From: Pomacea canaliculata
Lineage: Eukaryota; Mollusca; Gastropoda; Architaenioglossa; Ampullariidae
Length of the DNA: 64,000 nucleotides
Direction: 5' to 3'
Assembly (NCBI RefSeq): GCF_003073045.1
Contig: NC_037593.1
Location: 10,154,735 to 10,218,734 of the forward strand
Below the pieces are notes generated by a model. The model was given only the letters and a program-made list of their open reading frames with translations, searched no databases and was not told the origin of the DNA. Below, piece by piece: positions 37,034-50,165 of the stretch. The position numbers and the translations under genes are program-made. Every line of letters begins with the position of its first letter. Positions within the stretch are counted from its first letter, which is position 1.

Positions 37034-38362
37034 CAGGGCATAGCATTGGAAAACTTGAGTTCCGCTTACAGGGTCGGGGTCCAGGGGCCGACGTACCCCT
37101 GGTGGGGTGTAGGGGCAAAACCCCTACTGGGGGGTCAGCTGAAAGATTTTCAGTTTTTGAAGCATTAATTTCACCCTTTTCCTGCAACGTTTTGCAAATA
37201 TTTCATTCACAATAACATTAACAAGACACACACACACATGTATACCAAACATAAATCCATTGGGACCAATGAAACACACACACACAAATTATACTTATAT
37301 AATTATTTACTTGCTGTCAATAAAACTAGCAGGAATTGTCACAATATCAGCTTGCGTTGGTTTTTTTTTCTATGCACTGTCAAAACTAAAGAATGAAGAC
37401 AGCTTTGTTTTGCTTTGCTTTGGTTTGTCTGCGACAACTGTCACAATGTTCAACTACTTGTCAGCGTTGAATATCCTCCCCAGCACCCTTCTGGCTGCTG
37501 ACAACATTCACTCCTTGTTAGCATCTTCATTATCCTTGACACTTTACTAGGCTGTCAATAAAAACTAGCAGGAATTGTCACAATATCAGTTTGCATTGTT
37601 TTCTTTTCTATGCACAGTCAAATCTAAAGAATGAAGACAGCTTTGCTTGCTTCTTTGGTTTGTCTGCGACAACTGCCACATCAACTAATTGGTCAGATAT
37701 ATCCTCCCCAGCATCCTCCTGGCTGTTGACACATTATCTTGACAGCATCTGCTTCTGGCCGTTGACAACCCTTTCTTGGTCAGGATTGTCATTCTGGCTG
37801 TTTGTTTTCTGCTTCTTGCTAGATTTTCTTTCGAGCACTGCTTCATCCAGTATTTTCCTTTTTTCTTTGCTTTAGACGGCAGTTTCTGATCACATCACAA
37901 TATGCCTTGCCCACTGCTGCGAGTTTTTTAATGCAATGATCGTAGCACAAGATCATAATCTTGGTCTGTTTTCCTTTCTTCCCCTCCTTTTCCGACACGG
38001 TAACACTGTATTCTTTTTCAAGCCATTCCCAATTCCACGAATAACGGGAACCCTTATCGCTGAATAGCTCACCGCGCCGTACGATGTCAGATCTTGCCAT
38101 CGTCGAACGTACCACAAGCTTTTTTCTTTGTACTCGCAAATGCCGCGCAGCGTAAGAACTGACTAAAGCCAACACGTGTGGCGCGCAAAGGAAGTAACAC
38201 AAAATGCAAGAATCGGAGACCGTTTGGGAACCGGAGACCGTTTGAGTACAAAATGTGCTACTGACGAGGCGAGCGCGATCGGCGTACGCTACTTCGAAAT
38301 CGGCGTAAGTCAGAAGTCAAGTCGGCGTAAATGCGCCGAACGGCGTACAATGCTATGCCCTG
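37034..38362 (-). mobile_element. hAT-like DNA transposon remnant with exact 15-bp inverted ends
   Basis: CAGGGCATAGCATTG at 37034-37048 and its exact reverse complement at 38348-38362 bound a 1329-bp element; AT-rich flanks (…ATATAT on both sides) prevent a firm target-site call. On the minus strand the frame from 38202 includes MARSDIVRRGELF, NWEWLEKEYSVTVSEKEGKK and GKAYCDVIRNCRLK, resembling the N-terminus of BED-finger hAT proteins, with the finger apparently broken by a frameshift. A downstream segment encodes DQLVDVAVVADKPKKQAKLS and SFF. No transposase catalytic region remains. A G/C palindrome at 37075-37136 is also typical of such elements. Confidence 0.75.
37312..37740 (-). repeat. 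Direct duplication inside the hAT-like element
   Basis: CTGTCAATAAAACTAGCAGG, AATTGTCACAATATCAG, AAAGAATGAAGACAGCTTTG and GTTTGTCTGCGACAACTG recur at 37314 and 37552, about 239 bases apart. The copy nearer 37552 keeps an open minus-strand frame ending SFFRFDCA; the copy nearer 37314 has frameshifts and stops. Confidence 0.8.
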
Positions 38363-40061
38363 ATATATATATATAAAGAATCTGCGGCACAAAAAGGATC
38401 ACACACGTAGACAAACTGTTCCTGCAATACTATAAGCACTCATATGGATATATATACACACAAGAATGACATGATTGACCTGTGCGGTCAGAGCACTTGA
38501 GTCACCCCCAGCCCTTCTTGACACCACTGCACCCTGTCTGATCGTCTTTGTCGGCTTCCTCTTTGTAGTCTAGGAAGTCGACTAGACACCTGCTCTACTT
38601 TTCATCTTCGCTTTGCCGCCTCTTCAGCACCATGCAGCATGGCGGTCTGGCACCCAGTACTTCGTAACTCACGGCTGGCTCAGCAGATGAAAGAAAGAAG
38701 ATTAGGAGGAGGAGGAGGATCTAGACTTCCTCACTGAAAGAGATGAGGAAGAGGAGGAGGAAGGTGGTGATGATGATGAGAAAGAGGAGGATTTCCTTTT
38801 GCTCTCTGCAAAAAAGATAATGAAGAGACTGGCTAAAGAAGCAGCACTACAGGACTGTGAAAGGGCTGGAAGTCCCATAACGAGAACATGAAAGAGGGAG
38901 ATGTTTTGGGGGGAGTTGAGGGTTGTCACTTTAGATAAACACTTAGCTGCTCGCAGAAGAATGATTGTGGCAGCCTCCGCATGTATCAGCACAAGAGATG
39001 GGAGGCTCCCAAGCAGAGGGGTGTGGAATGCTCCTGCCCTCATCCCCTTCTCTCCCAGACTCTTTTTGTGTATCCCCCTGGACAAAGGCAGACGACAAAA
39101 TCTTGGACCGCGAGTCCGACCAGATTGTGCGAAGTGGCTCATGCTTGGGCGCCGCCTGTTTTCGCCTACGTGAAAAATACGTGGCGCGAACGTATGCACA
39201 GTTGCACACACACACATGCAGATGACCAGTTGTACCCGTCCCCTGATGAGTGCTCTTTAAGAGAATGAACAAAAGGACCAAACAGTTGAGCTTCAAAGGC
39301 ACCAACAGTTTCCTCTGTGAGAGACCAACGGGTCTACCTAAATGGACCAACAGTCTCCGCTATGTGACCGACGGAGTAAACATTGGTCGAACAATACTGT
39401 TGCGGAGGATAAAAATGAGAAGAAAAAAGTGCACTACAAATAAAAAATGATACTAATAAAAACTACTGCCTTGGTTGATAACAAGATTTGAGATGATTGG
39501 TAGTAATCTTGTTATGAAACAGTACTTCTCAGTTATTTAACACACTGTACCGCGCACTCTCATTCAGACTTTGAAAGTTACCGCGCGCTTAATTTAAAGA
39601 ATGAGAACTAAACTAATTTATAAGTATCAAATAATAGAATGATTAAGTATCTGAACATTGACATTTTCTGAAATAAAGATCTCTAAAATTAAAAATGAAA
39701 GTCAATGCTGACTCATCGCGGAAACTAGAGGCGTCAATCGTCTGCTGGGAATTTTCACATCCACATTAGTCACAGTATTTGTGTCTGCTATATTCAGAGC
39801 ACGAGAAATAAGAGCGAGCATCTAAAACTGATGCTGCATGTAATTACTAACAATGTTTCGACGATAATTTATTTCGCAGTAAAAACAGACGTTGTTCAAA
39901 TGCTGCACACTATAACAAAACAGTCTGCATCCAAACCGGAAGAAGTTTGGGATGAAGGTCACGTGCACGCATAATTCTTCAAAATTGTTCATAGTCGTTG
40001 GGAGACCTTTGCTCAATGCGCAACTGAGGTCCGAATAACCCGGCCAAAAAACCCGTTACAG

Positions 40062-40217
40062 CAGCGGTTCTCAACCTTTTACTTGTGACACCCCCCTGAC
40101 GAACAAAGGTAGGTCCGCGCGCCCCCATTAGCCAGCAATGTAAGCTAATTTCACTAATACCGGTATAAGAAATTTTTTTTAAATGACCACCTTCACACCC
40201 CCCTTGTAAGCACGTAA
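40062..40217 (-). mobile_element. hAT-like MITE, truncated copy
   Basis: It begins CAGCGGTTCTCAACC and matches 6406-6603 in reverse orientation through the ACCGGTATAAG centre to CTTGTAAGCACGT, where homology stops before the second inverted end. A repeat D copy (40300-40400) follows closely, as repeat D also follows the MITE at 6.6 kb. Confidence 0.72.
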
Positions 40218-40299
40218 ACACAAAAATCAACCGTAGTAAACATGAACGAAATGAACAGACGAAGATGGCGAATTGTGGCGAGCGGGAGGAGGACGAGGA

Positions 40300-40400
40300 G
40301 GAAATTGGTGTTTCATGCCGAGCCAGAAGCTGAGGTTATATCACAGCAAGGCAGCTAGCCCTGTAAACGGATGCCACACGCAGAGTAGGAATGGGGAGCT
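40300..40400 (+). repeat. Dispersed repeat family D, copy 3
   Basis: TTTCATGCCGAGCCAGAAGC, TATATCACAGCAAGGCAGC and GTAAACGGATGCCACACGCA match copies 1 and 2 in order and strand. Confidence 0.6.
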
Positions 40401-42029
40401 CATTATGAAAGGTATTTCTTACAGAGGTTGAGGCCGGCCTTGAAAGCCTCGAATCCAGACACAAAAAGAGAGAGAATTACAGACGGTGGGAGAAAGCAGC
40501 ATTAAGCGAAATCACGGATGTTTTGGAGTGGATAAGCTATCTATCCCTCGCCCTCTGAAAGCCTTGTTCACAAGTTTCAAGCACGTGCTGCGGGTGAGAC
40601 CATAGACATTGTAGTGTGCACATGCAAGAGTGGATGTACCTAGCCTACGTCACGTGTTGAGAGTCGGATTCACGAATGTTAGCAGAAACTTTTTAAAAAA
40701 AATGTTTAATGGTTATGTTCAACTAGAATTCAATCAACATCGGACAGATCTTCCAGAGCATGCGTAAATAAAAATGGATGTGGTCGATCTCTGGCAGAGA
40801 CGTGACGGGTCACGTGATTTGAGTCAGCGATCCTCGTGTAAGTTCGTCGACGAAGTCTTTGCTGCTGTCGGCCAAGATACAGTTTGTAACTACCATGTTC
40901 AGTCGACCAAATTGTGCCGTGTGAGGCGGACCTTAGCAGAGGGCTTTGCACCCTGATCACCGGGATATGACATTTCCATTGTGTGCACGAAGGACTCATC
41001 GCCTCCTCTGTATTTCCTGGCCTCAACTGTCACTTCATTGTGCTTAAATGAGGTAAATAAAGAAACAGGAACGCTAGATAAGCACAAAGAACCTTGTTAT
41101 TCACTATTTTTAACAAGGATGTCTAATATCAGTCTGGAGCTACCGAGAAGACTGAGTAGCATTTATTGAGAAAAACAGGGAAAAGCGTTGTTTCTAATCT
41201 CACAAACACAATTTTCTTTGTGTCTCAACTTCCTACCAAAGGTTGAGCAGCCAGAGTTGGAAAACCCAAATTTAAAATACTCGACTGTTGACCAAAGGTC
41301 CAATATTGAATAGAGCTTCATCTGGTGATGAATCAGATTATTGCAGTACCACCCAGTTCCACCCTTAGTCATAGAAAACATTGTTTCGCCCAGACCCAGT
41401 GGTCAGGCTTTTCCCCTCAACCGAGCATGCACTGAAAACAAGGACAGGCGGACCTTCTAAAGCTTACTTCCCGGTAGGTCTTGTTGTACTAAGGGCCCAA
41501 AATAGATTGTGTACAGTACAGCAAAACTACATCCCGATCTTATTACCCTTAAGGGTAGGTCTCACGTAAAATAAAACCGCATGTTTAACACCAACGGGGA
41601 TTTTGTTCTTTCAAATGCTAGAAAAGCAGCTTTGAAAACTGTTTCGGAACTGTCTTGCCACACTGCAGATGGTTCACCCTGCCTAGGGCAGGAAATGCCC
41701 AAGGTTGTATTGCAGCTCTCTCTCTATCCTCATACCGCACATGAGCGCGCGCAAAGGACTTCAGCAACATCACGTAAATCTCACCTGCCTGTGACATTAC
41801 TGAGTCGTCACGGTACGTCACCACAACCGCCCCTCTCCCCATGGGTGACTTTGAAAGGGTCCTCAAGTCTATGTGCACCCAGAAACACAGGTGAGCATCT
41901 TTACATCAAGTTGGTCTACATACAGAGGACTACACCTTTAGACACAAGCCAGCATCACACAAACAGACTTTCAAGATTTAAACATTGTTTACCACCTCAG
42001 TGAGGGCGGTGAGGCTGGACGTTCCTCAA

Positions 42030-42260
42030 AACATTCTGTCACTCTCGATAGCTACGACTTCTATGTGCAATTGTCTTTTATTATCCACAGCTTTGTGTCA
42101 CACAGTATACTTTGACTGTCAATGGTTACAATGTGTACCGCAAACTGTTTTTGTACCGCACAGTTTAACTGTCAATAGCTACGGCAGCGTACCGCAATAC
42201 TGCTTTGACCTTTAAGTACCGCACCTCGGCTCTCAGTCGCTGAAGCAGCTTTGGACCGAA
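42030..42260 (+). repeat. Degenerate repeat with GTACCGCA motif
   Basis: Segments resembling ACTGTCAATAGCTACGGCAG followed by GTACCGCA recur near 42037, 42113, 42166 and 42225, roughly 55-75 bases apart. Divergence is high. Confidence 0.45.
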
Positions 42261-42533
42261 ATAACCGCCTACCTTAATTTAAATAGCTGCAACAACAGTT
42301 ATGTACCTCGCACTTTTCATCGGCTTTAACACAGCCACGTGGTACGCACACGCGGTAGTTTCAAAGTACCGGCGGCACCCTACCTCGAACCGTTAGCCGC
42401 ACTTGCTACAGGGCGCTACTTCATCAAAGCAGAGGATTGTGGGAAAAAGTTCGGTAGCGTGTTGTCGTTATATATACATGTAAGCTCCTTGCACACCTGA
42501 CCTTAAAGACAGCAAGAAATTCCCAGTGCTTAC

Positions 42534-42663
42534 CATCCGACGACTGCGCCGCTGATTTCTCACACTCGCCATCACTGCTGCTGCAGCTTCTCGCTAGCTC
42601 ACAGGCGGGTACCCTGGTTTTGTCGGCCTCTCCGCGTCCAAGCACATCTGCTATCTGATCGGA
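42534..42663 (-). CDS. Well-formed orphan exon, minus strand
   Basis: A 130-base open stretch lies between acceptor cccccttcttccag (after a pyrimidine tract) and donor gtaagc. In the only long frame it reads SDQIADVLGRGEADKTRVPA, then CELARSCSSSDGECEKSAAQ and SSD plus G. It ends in phase 1. A possible start exon, ATG GCG followed by gtaagt at 47487-47482, would join in phase 0 to give MA-SDQIADV. The phase 1 donor is also compatible with the cystine-knot exon at 28980. I recognise no family. It could be noncoding, part of the cystine-knot gene, or a separate gene. Confidence 0.35.
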
Positions 42664-45600
42664 CTGGAAGAAGGGGGAGATAAAGGGGAATGTGCAGGTC
42701 GGTAATCCCCAATGACGTCAAAATGACGCGACGACGACAACGACGACGACGACTGAAACCCAGCGGCGACCTGTCAACCGGCGGGACACCCCTTTACAGT
42801 TGACCTTCAAGACGAAGTCTGCGGCTCGTCACGGTGGCGGCAGACTGAGGTGATCGTCTGGCATCTATTCTCCCCCACCACCACCACCACCACCACCTCA
42901 CCCACTCACCGACAAACTCGCCCCCACCCCATCCCACCCCTATATACCTTCACTCGAGAAGGAGGATGGCTGCTTCAGCGTCGGCGTGACGTGGAGGCTC
43001 GCTGCCTCCCTCCTCTCACCGTTGCTCGGAATCGGCGTCAGGCGATAGTCGTTGTCGCCTTCCGCTTCGCGTTCCGGGCTCCGTGCCGCGCCCGACCTCC
43101 GCGCCGACTGGTAGTCGACGTGTCTCGGTTTTTTTGTTGCTTGCAGCAGGATGCGACATGAGAGACGCAGCGTGACTGCCGTGACTGTGGGAACATCGTC
43201 TCGTCATGTAGTTCCGCGAGGGTCGTGGGAAATTCCAAATCGCAAGCAACCTGCCGGGGAAGAAAAAAAAAATTCCACCGGGAGAGCTTGAATAGACGAG
43301 TCTTAAAAACATTGAGCGAGGAAGATGTGTGGTGGGGGAGGTCTGTACAAGGGATAAGCCAAGCGGAAATCACCCAAGACCGTGGACTACAGACACTTGA
43401 AAAACTTTCATTGTTAAGGAGAGGTGGGTGTTGTTTGTTGTTTGGTTGGGTTTTTTTTTAGAGGGGGGGGGAGGGGAGAGAGAGTAAGGAGTTGAGGGAG
43501 GGTCTAAGGGGTTTTACATCCTTGTTGCCGTTTTTTTACATTGCGGAAAGAATATTTTTGTATATTACGCAAATTCTAACTTTTTCTGGCCTAACGTCTT
43601 ATGTGTCAAGGCCAACTGTTACTGTTTACATTATCTACACACACTTGCGTCTTTGCAAGTCAACAATGCTCTATTTTCATTAGCATTTTCATTGCCTCAG
43701 TATGTCTTGATGTAGACAGATTGCAGCTCAATCTTTTTCGTCGAACAACCCTTTCTTTACGAAGTCCTCCCCTTAATTAAGAAGTTAACAAAAGACACAT
43801 ATATATCATGAAATAAGCTACAACATTGGTGCTTCTGTCTCCTACCCGGGGAGAGCGAACGCGCGGTCAACCAACGCACCCAGGATGGAATCGAGTTGAT
43901 GAGATGATCTCAAATGTTGCACCTTGGCTATGATTTGACGAATTCTGTATCATGAGTCACAATACTTTTAACAAATTCCTGCAAGACAAGAATCCAATCA
44001 CAGAAAATGATCCAGCACTTCAGAAATGGAACAACTGACTGGTGGAGCAGGTCAAAGTTTGCGAAGACTCAAACAGAAAACTGACAGACTGAAGGACAAA
44101 GAGGAGAACAAGAGAATTAGGACGAGTTAGTCCCTGTCAGCTGACATTGGTCTCTCAAATCTTTGATGGACATAGGAGGACCTACGAAACTGTATCCAAA
44201 GATAGAACTTTTGTTTGTAAACCTCAAAACAACATTTAAAGCCATATTCAGTGTATTTTGTCCCTCAGCAAATAACTTTTGATGCTTACTTTCTGGAATG
44301 TTCTGATTCAGTCTCCACAAAATGTACCCAGTTTTATACAAATAGAAACTCCTCAAGGATAAAGCATTCCCTTTTTAAATCGGAACACATAACAGAAGAT
44401 GAAAAAAAATTGACGTGAACATCTGAGCTATGTTAAATGCAGGAGACATTTATATATTTTTAAAAATTCATACACCCAGTTACAAATCCGTCGAGATCCT
44501 CACAGCCGCCTTATAAAAGTCAGGCGCTTGTCAGTTGGAGAAAATAAAATAAACACACAGCACTTAAACAAATCAGGCGAAACACCTACACAGCCCCATC
44601 ACACAGCAAATAACCAGGTAGTGGCCCCAGGCAGGTAGACTGATTAAAGGTATCGCACACACAGGTAAGTTTCACGCAGAATCCACACCTTCGTTTCTCA
44701 TTCACTCTCACTTCTCCTGTCTGTCCACTCTCTTCCTCTTTCCCTCTCTTCCTTCTGTTTTTCTCTTTTCTAGTTCGCCATTTTTATTTATCTACCCTCC
44801 CCCGTGTATACTCCGTTATATAAACCGGTTCATAAATATAGGCTGCCTAAGGGGGAGAGACACCTGAAGCACGCACTTTCTTCCCATCCTTCACTCGATC
44901 CACACCTGTTCATTCTCAGCGGGGCTGTCAGGCTGTCTGGTACCCGTGAACATTGTCCCTATCTCTGGAGAATATAATTAACGATATAGCCTTTAAGACA
45001 ATAAATCTGTATCCAGTTTCACTGTTACATGACAGTTTAACGTTTAGCGGCGGATAGTACACTTGTACCTGTTGGCTGTTAGATAAATAAAATGTGTCAT
45101 GCGGTCTAATTGGTTCTGATTGATTGTTGCTATTAGTGAGACACGGCTTCTGATTCTGGTCAAAAGTAACAGTCAAGTCAAGCGTGCTTTTGTTCTCAGC
45201 GTAAAATAAAATAATTTCTTTATAAAATACCTTTCAATGTACCTTCCAATATACCTTTCTCGCGTTTACTCTTCTACCTTTAATTTTTATCTTATCCGTG
45301 ATTTTTAACTTTCATGTTATTTCTTATTATAAATTACTGTTCGTAACAATACTGGCAAATGTAACAAATGTAAAGAAGAACGAAGTATGGAAAGCATGCG
45401 AGAAAAGACTATTTGGTATGTGTGCAAAAGATGGCGTCCTCCAGGATGAGAGCTACAATGGCTTCTTGAGCTTTCCGCTCTCATCGAGTCCCCCGAGGAT
45501 TGACATCGGTGAGTTGGCCCCAAGGACAGGTGGCTTGTCCGGGTTCAGCCGGTGCTAGTTAACATGATGATGATTGATTGATTGATTTATGGGGTAATAT

Positions 45601-46661
45601 TATTTCACCCCAGGAAACACTTACAGTAACACATCTGGAAACCACTTTATAACAACAGACAAGATCCGGGATAGCGGCTTGCCCTCGCTCCATGAATACG
45701 GCCCCTGGTCGAGTCGGGCATAAAATGGTCGAGACGCCGTTAAGACGAGCGGATTGCTGGTGGATACATTGATGGTGTGAATAGATCTCTCGAGATGTCC
45801 TCCTAACTGTCAATGCATCCCTCAGCCAAATGTTTTCTCAGTAATCTAACAACGATCGACATCAAGGGTCCGTACACCACCAACTTTTTCTCAGAACATC
45901 AAGAAGGCTGTCCGTGCACGACAGACAATATTACTTCCAGCATCAAAGGACCGTTGTGTCAAAGCTGAGTAGCATGAATGTGTAATCAGGTCAAGCGTGA
46001 GACTGTCAAACCGTCCTTCTCAGGTGTCCAGTTCCCTTTGGCCTGCGACACTAACAATGACAATTTTTTTCTGGTCTAACCAATAAAGTTTTGTAGTCTA
46101 GCCATCACGTTTAAACAACTGGTCCAACAAGGATGCGTTCGTTTGCTGGTGGCATTGCATTTTGATGATCCAGGGAAAAGCTGAGAGTCCAAAGGTCGGC
46201 CTAATTGTCGGAGTGTTGCAAACGCGCGCGAAAACTGCGTCTTTGTGTCCGGCGTCTGCAGCTGCACCGTGTTTGAGCATGCGCAGAGAGGAAGCTTCCG
46301 GTGACCCTCGGTTTACGAACTCGGGCCACGCCAAACACGCGCAGACATCTGCTCTTGCTCACTCACGCGAATAACTCTCTTCACAAAGGATGCCGAGGCC
46401 CGCGCGTGCACGTACAAAGATGAACTTGCAACACACCATCCCACCCGACACCCACCGAAGCTGGCGACAGCGGAACCTTCACTCACCGGGCGTTGCGTCT
46501 TTCCAACATTTGTTGTTGTTTTTTGTAAAGCACTTTCATCCTGATGATGGTCTAAAGTGCTAGATAAATCAGCTTTATTATTATTTATTATAACGCGAAG
46601 CTCTTCTCATGGAGAGTCGCTTAAGTGAGGCATGACATCTTTCTTATGAAAGTGCTGTGTA

Positions 46662-46740
46662 GGAAGATAGTGTGCTCGGCTGCAGAGCAAAAGCTCTCAG
46701 GTTCGAGATTTACTCTGACACTGGCTGATAAAATGTGTTA
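46662..46740 (+). repeat. tRNA-like SINE head
   Basis: AGGAAGATAGTGTGCTCGGC resembles an A box region, and CTCAGGTTCGAGATTTACTC contains a B box (GGTTCGAGATT) about 35 bases later. No acceptor-stem pairing was found, so it is unlikely to be a functional tRNA gene. Confidence 0.45.
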
Positions 46741-49700
46741 CTCTGTTTCATGATTGGAGGTCAAGATTACAGAAAGAAAGGGTTGGGGTTGGGGTTTCCC
46801 CTTTTACAAAAGCATGACCTGGATACTCAGCCACAGCTCGATCACTGTCTCTGTGGCCTCTATAGTCTTAATTGTTATGAAACAGAAACATATCAAAAAG
46901 AAAAACAGCTAAACAGCGTGAAAAAAAAATACTTCGAATAAAGTAGTCAAGAAAAGGTATAATCGTAGAGCAAACACACCCGATATCTTCCTGCCATCGC
47001 ACCCTCTTCCTACCTAATGCCATTTTATGGATTCTTGATGTCACGAGGAGAGGTTCACCCAGTTCCTATGTCCATTGTTCTCTTATCTCTGTCATTTAAC
47101 TCAGTTATTTCTTCACTTTCTGATAACTGTTGGAGTGTGTGAAGGGGGGAAGAATGTAATTTCCTTCAGAGGCCACTCCCTGTGTACCTGGCTCGCCACT
47201 CACGAGACCCAAGCTGTGATGACGGCTGTGCTCGGCCTGTATTTATTTACTCAGCACTTACCACATTTCATGGTGCAGTCCAGGAGGACGATACTCCGCC
47301 AACGAATCAGCCTACTCTTCCGATGATAATGTCACACCTGATTGACCAACGCCCACTTTGGTTTCATAACTTTCAGTGTCGTTGGACTCCTGTGCATTCC
47401 GGTAAAATATAAACAAATAACAAAAAAATTCAGTTCTCAAACCCGGGTTTAGTAGAGCTGTAAAATCCTGTGTGCACTTACCGCCATGCTTAAGGTCCCC
47501 TGCAGCTCCCAGGTGATCTTCGAAGTCTTGTGACAGAGGTGCTGATCAGTGGCATGTGAACTTACACGCCGGTGACCTTTCGTGACAGTCCAGAGCAAAG
47601 GTCAGCGTCGTCATCTCAAAGCTTATCAGGTTTGACGACTGTGCAGGCGGTGGTGAGGTCGGACGGCCATAGCTTGCAGGTCGGAGGTGTACATCCTGCA
47701 CTGTCGGCAGTCGGTACAACAAGGCCCGGAAGTAAAGAAAAGAAGGCAGGAGGTGGTTACAAGAGGAAAGGGGTGGCTGTTACGAGGGGCCAGTTGCACC
47801 CGACATCGCTAGCCTCCCCCACTCCCTGTCTCCAACCTTCCACGGCCACCCCCTCCTCCGCCCCCTGTGGACTCGTCTGCATCGTGGTGTTATCAAACGC
47901 CGGTCTCCTCCGTAACCCTGCAGCACTTCCCTGCTCCCTGACTCATGTTACATCATATACATCCTCGGGCTGGCGTGACTCCGGGGTCACTTTGTGTTTC
48001 ATCGTGTTTCAGTCTCATTTTGCATTGTACATCATTAAATTTCATCGTGTTTCTGTCTTGTTTTGTGTCACACACCACGAAGTTTCGTCAAGTCTCGTTT
48101 TGCATTTACATTTTATGACCTGAGTGTACAGTTTTGGTGATGAATACTCCAAACACCGCCGACCAGTTGAATTTAGGGGCAGGGGTGTCTCACAGTAGTA
48201 AACACTGTAATCAATAACTTGTTTAAATAACAGACACACGCTAGAGGTTTCTTTTCCCCTTTTTTATGGGGTGGGGAGTAGGAGTGGTATCCTCGCTCTA
48301 TGCAAATGAGTCGACTTCCTGGTTGTTGTTGTTTTTTTCTCTCTCTCTCTCGTCTCTGTTACAGGAACGCCAGCACAGACTGGATGTCAGGGAGGAGGGT
48401 ACAGGGTAATGCTTTCCTGGAATAATCACGTGACCTTTTCACAAACGCTTCTTACAGGTGCCGATAAGCTGCAGATAGCCATGCACAGGTGAAGACATTT
48501 ATAAAAGTCACGTGTCCTGGAGGTTAATTAACGGGTAGCTTGAAACTTCAACACAACGCGTGCGAATCTTGAATAAATAGCAAGAGTGCAGTAAGCAGTT
48601 GGTGCCCGTGTAAATATTCTGTATATTTATTTTGAATGTGCAGAAGATTTCCCGTACACAAAATATTTGCATTGATTGCAGTAAACATAAATAGTTAAAA
48701 CACGCACAAATATGTGGACGACCCTTAACGCATAACTCTGGAAAATGCATTGTATCAAACTATCGTCGTTGTTGTCGTCGTCATCATCACCATCACCACC
48801 ACCAGACACCATCACCGATATTTTGTCTGTGGATCTGAGAGGCAGGTGTGAATCATCCATGTGTGTGTTTAACAGGACTGTGGAGTGTGGGGAGTCTAAG
48901 TACTCCTGCATTTGTGTTTCAGGAAAAATGAAATAACACTTCTCTCCTTTTCTCAACATTTGTTTTCTGTACGGAATAAAATTAACTAAGTGTGTGAAAA
49001 CACGATGTGAAGTACATGTATGATGCAATGATGCACACAATGAAGAGAACGAGTGGGGCTTAGGACTTTAGGAGTTCGCCCTACGTGTCGAATAAACAAA
49101 AATTGTTATACTTGAATGGTATACCTCGGTACATTATACACGAAATGCAAGAAAACAATCCAGAGCAATGTGGTCTTTACCTTGATACAATCCATCACTC
49201 ATACTGACGACTGTGATAGCTACAAATCAACTCAAACTACCGTCATAAAAAGACTAACACCCCTTGAACTAGAAAGTACAATGTTACATCTCATCCCATA
49301 GTCCTAGGCATTGGAAAATGTCAGCAGTTAATTCGTCTACTCCAACATTCTAACAAAGCTAAAACGAAAGCTGCTGCTGCTGCGGCGGCGGCGGTGGCGA
49401 TGGTGGACGTGGTGGTGGTGGTGGTCATCTGATCGACAACGAAGAAAGTTCCTCTCAGCACTTCCGTTGATCCTCACCTCCTACACGTGGCACAAGTGGT
49501 GTCAAGTGTGTGTCTTGGAGTCTGTAACATGGGGCATTGATCGTACCTGTCGCTTCGTCTGTACTTTTCTCGCACCTGTTCTTCTTACCTGCCAGGTGTT
49601 TCGGGTTTTGCTTCTGTACATTATCGCCGGCATCGGAAAACATAGCCGAATAAAGAAAAAAGAAAGTATCGCTGTGCCCTATAAGGGGCTCCGGCACGAC

Positions 49701-49849
49701 AGACAAACATATCCACCTGTGCCAGGTGTGCCGAAGACAAAGAAAAATCAAAATTATCGCTCGACGTAACCGTTAATGTCAGGTGACTGTGGCCGCCATT
49801 TTGAGCTGCACGTTGACCGCAGGTGGGCGTCACCTAACCTCATCTTCTG

Positions 49850-49932
49850 TATAAGAAGCAACCGTTTCAATTCTCGACATTCTGCGTACAGCACTTCTCT
49901 GAGAGTTCTTGCAGACGCCGGTCCGTTGCCTG
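49850..49932 (+). promoter_or_regulatory. Candidate promoter and noncoding exon 1 of the proline-rich gene
   Basis: TATAAG at 49850-49855 is followed about 30 bases later by a likely start near 49880 and a donor, GCCTG followed by gtgagt, at 49933. A matching acceptor, ACCTGTCCACAG, ends at 51752, 16 bases before the start codon at 51769. A short noncoding first exon upstream of a single coding exon is common for small secreted proteins. The link between the two sites is inference. Confidence 0.33.
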
Positions 49933-49979
49933 GTGAGTATGACACTCCCTCACTTGCACCTTTTGCTACACCTTGCTGT

Positions 49980-50165
49980 AAGGGCTCTGGGGACCCTGAG
50001 GTTAGGACATGCGACTGGGCAACAGCAGGGCGCTGTTCAAGACTCACGTGCCCGGGTAACCTGTACTTGAATACAGTAATGGGTATTTGATTGAGCAGGA
50101 GAGGTGAAGGCGACGAATGGAAAAGGTAGCAGGCTCGACCTTCCACGTCATGGACTAGACACGAT
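49980..50165 (+). repeat. Possible tRNA-derived SINE
   Basis: TTAGGACATGCGACTGGGC resembles an A box and TGTTCAAGACTCACG a B box, followed by a body ending near TGGACTAGACACGATAAACC. Only one copy was noticed, so this is tentative. Confidence 0.35.

Larger units (their letters stand above)
34306..49840. other. Mostly gene-free interval, PTTH-like gene to proline-rich gene
   Basis: Apart from the elements listed separately, this 15.5 kb shows no exon I can support. The region 38700-38790 is a GAG/GAGGAG purine tract giving a Ser-rich minus-strand frame. CCACCACCACC and CGACGACGACG triplet runs lie at 42740-42765 and 42878-42896. A poly-A run sits at 34386-34408. A tRNA-like SINE head (46662-46740) and a retroposon tail (46526-46592) are present. 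Confidence 0.45.

Noticed and set aside
38702..39217. 171-codon minus-strand frame
   Set aside because: The C-terminus is a Ser run from a GAGGAG tract and the rest has no recognisable motif or supporting splice sites.
46662..46740. Possible functional tRNA gene
   Set aside because: Internal promoter boxes are present but no complete acceptor and anticodon stems could be paired; treated as a SINE head.
47572..48123. 183-codon plus-strand frame
   Set aside because: No signal peptide, domain or splice-compatible partner; composition looks random and low in charge pattern.
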